Source: Bifidobacteriaceae bacterium (lineage in GTDB: Bacteria; Actinomycetota; Actinomycetes; Actinomycetales; WQXJ01). Taken from it: a DNA stretch of 12,463 bases. The position numbers and the translations under genes were made by a program. Within the stretch, counting starts at the first letter, position 1. Each line of letters opens with the position of its first letter. The stretch lies in NCBI GenBank assembly GCA_031266115.1, contig JAISBQ010000348.1:1-12463 (forward strand), in the 5' to 3' direction. The notes beneath the pieces are model-generated. The model was not told where the DNA came from, made no database searches, and saw only the letters and a program-made list of their open reading frames with translations. Below, one piece after another: positions 12,259-12,463 of this stretch.

Positions 12259-12463
12259 CTGCCTCGCGCATCCCACGGTCAGACCTAGACGCCAACGCTC
12301 CACTCACGGGCTCCACACGGATCTCATTCGCGAAGATACACGAACCACTTGAGGTACCTAATCTCCTCGGTCTCCAGCTCGATTCCTTCGACTGGCTCCT
12401 GGGCGGTGACCGCTGGAAGCGGCAGGTCGCCACGGCAGAGGCATCCGGCACCGGCGGCGTCCC
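12255..12463 (+). CDS. rpoB: RNA polymerase beta subunit RpoB (N-terminal part, cut by window end)
   Basis: The first 69 codons and two more bases of rpoB are present and the frame stays open to the window edge. RpoB forms one jaw of the RNA polymerase core and holds the rifampicin pocket further downstream, outside this window. The start reads MAASRIPRSD, then ISFAKIHEPLEVPNLLGLQ (23-41) and SFDWLLGGDRW (44-54), the near-invariant actinobacterial RpoB N-terminus. The start is TTG 12255-12257, supported by AAGGA 6 bases upstream and by the conserved MAASR beginning. Unlike in E. coli, it does not directly follow rplL: the glycosidase gene lies between, and rpoB has its own promoter. rpoC is expected downstream. 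Confidence 0.97.
   Translation, partial: MAASRIPRSDLDANAPLTGSTRISFAKIHEPLEVPNLLGLQLDSFDWLLGGDRWKRQVATAEASGTGGV

Noticed and set aside
12059..12352. 97-codon frame over the rpoB promoter and start
   Set aside because: It overlaps the conserved rpoB N-terminus in another frame and has no supporting ribosome site or homology.
1..12463. Mobile element, CRISPR array or defence system
   Set aside because: No transposase, integrase, phage gene, regularly spaced repeat or nuclease is encoded; tRNA-Trp has no duplicated 3' end that would mark an integration site.

Overview
This is a high-GC chromosomal segment from an actinobacterium (Actinomycetota). The evidence is the conserved order tRNA-Trp, secE, nusG, rplK, rplA, rplJ, rplL and then rpoB, the acidic N-terminal extension on NusG, the RpoB N-terminus starting MAASR, and GTG/TTG starts. 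The large FIVAR-containing secreted glycosidase is also common in that phylum. I cannot fix the family or genus from the sequence.

Layout: bases 1-467 hold no gene I can support but are rich in inverted repeats, including a C-rich-loop structure. A PLP-dependent aspartate/aromatic-type aminotransferase runs on the minus strand (468-1673). A short divergent region with a promoter and a strong hairpin leads into tRNA-Trp (1813-1885). The core translation/transcription cluster follows on the plus strand: secE, nusG, rplK, rplA. A long spacer then carries a promoter, a ribosomal protein L10-type mRNA leader and an attenuator with a visible alternative pairing. rplJ and rplL follow and end at a 16-bp terminator hairpin.

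Between rplL and rpoB sits one very large gene (5835-11987) for a secreted 2,050-residue multidomain family 3 glycoside hydrolase. It has its own TATAAT promoter, operator-like palindromes and a structured 5' UTR. Its modules run: signal peptide, GH3 N-domain, GH3 C-domain split by a fascin/beta-trefoil-like insert, Fn3-like domain, CBM6-like, two Big_2-like, second CBM6-like, five FIVAR-like helical repeats, and a basic Ig-like C-terminus. A cascade of overlapping hairpins follows it, then a good promoter and a leader, and the window ends inside the TTG-started rpoB.

Functionally the core genes build the Sec translocon (SecE), control transcription elongation (NusG, RpoB) and form the ribosomal GTPase-associated centre and L1 stalk (L11, L10, L7/L12, L1). 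The glycosidase is an accessory carbohydrate-degrading gene that separates rplJL from rpoB, so rpoB must rely on its own promoter. The most unusual parts of the window are this gene, its apparently regulated leader and its stacked binding modules. I see no mobile element, CRISPR array or defence system.
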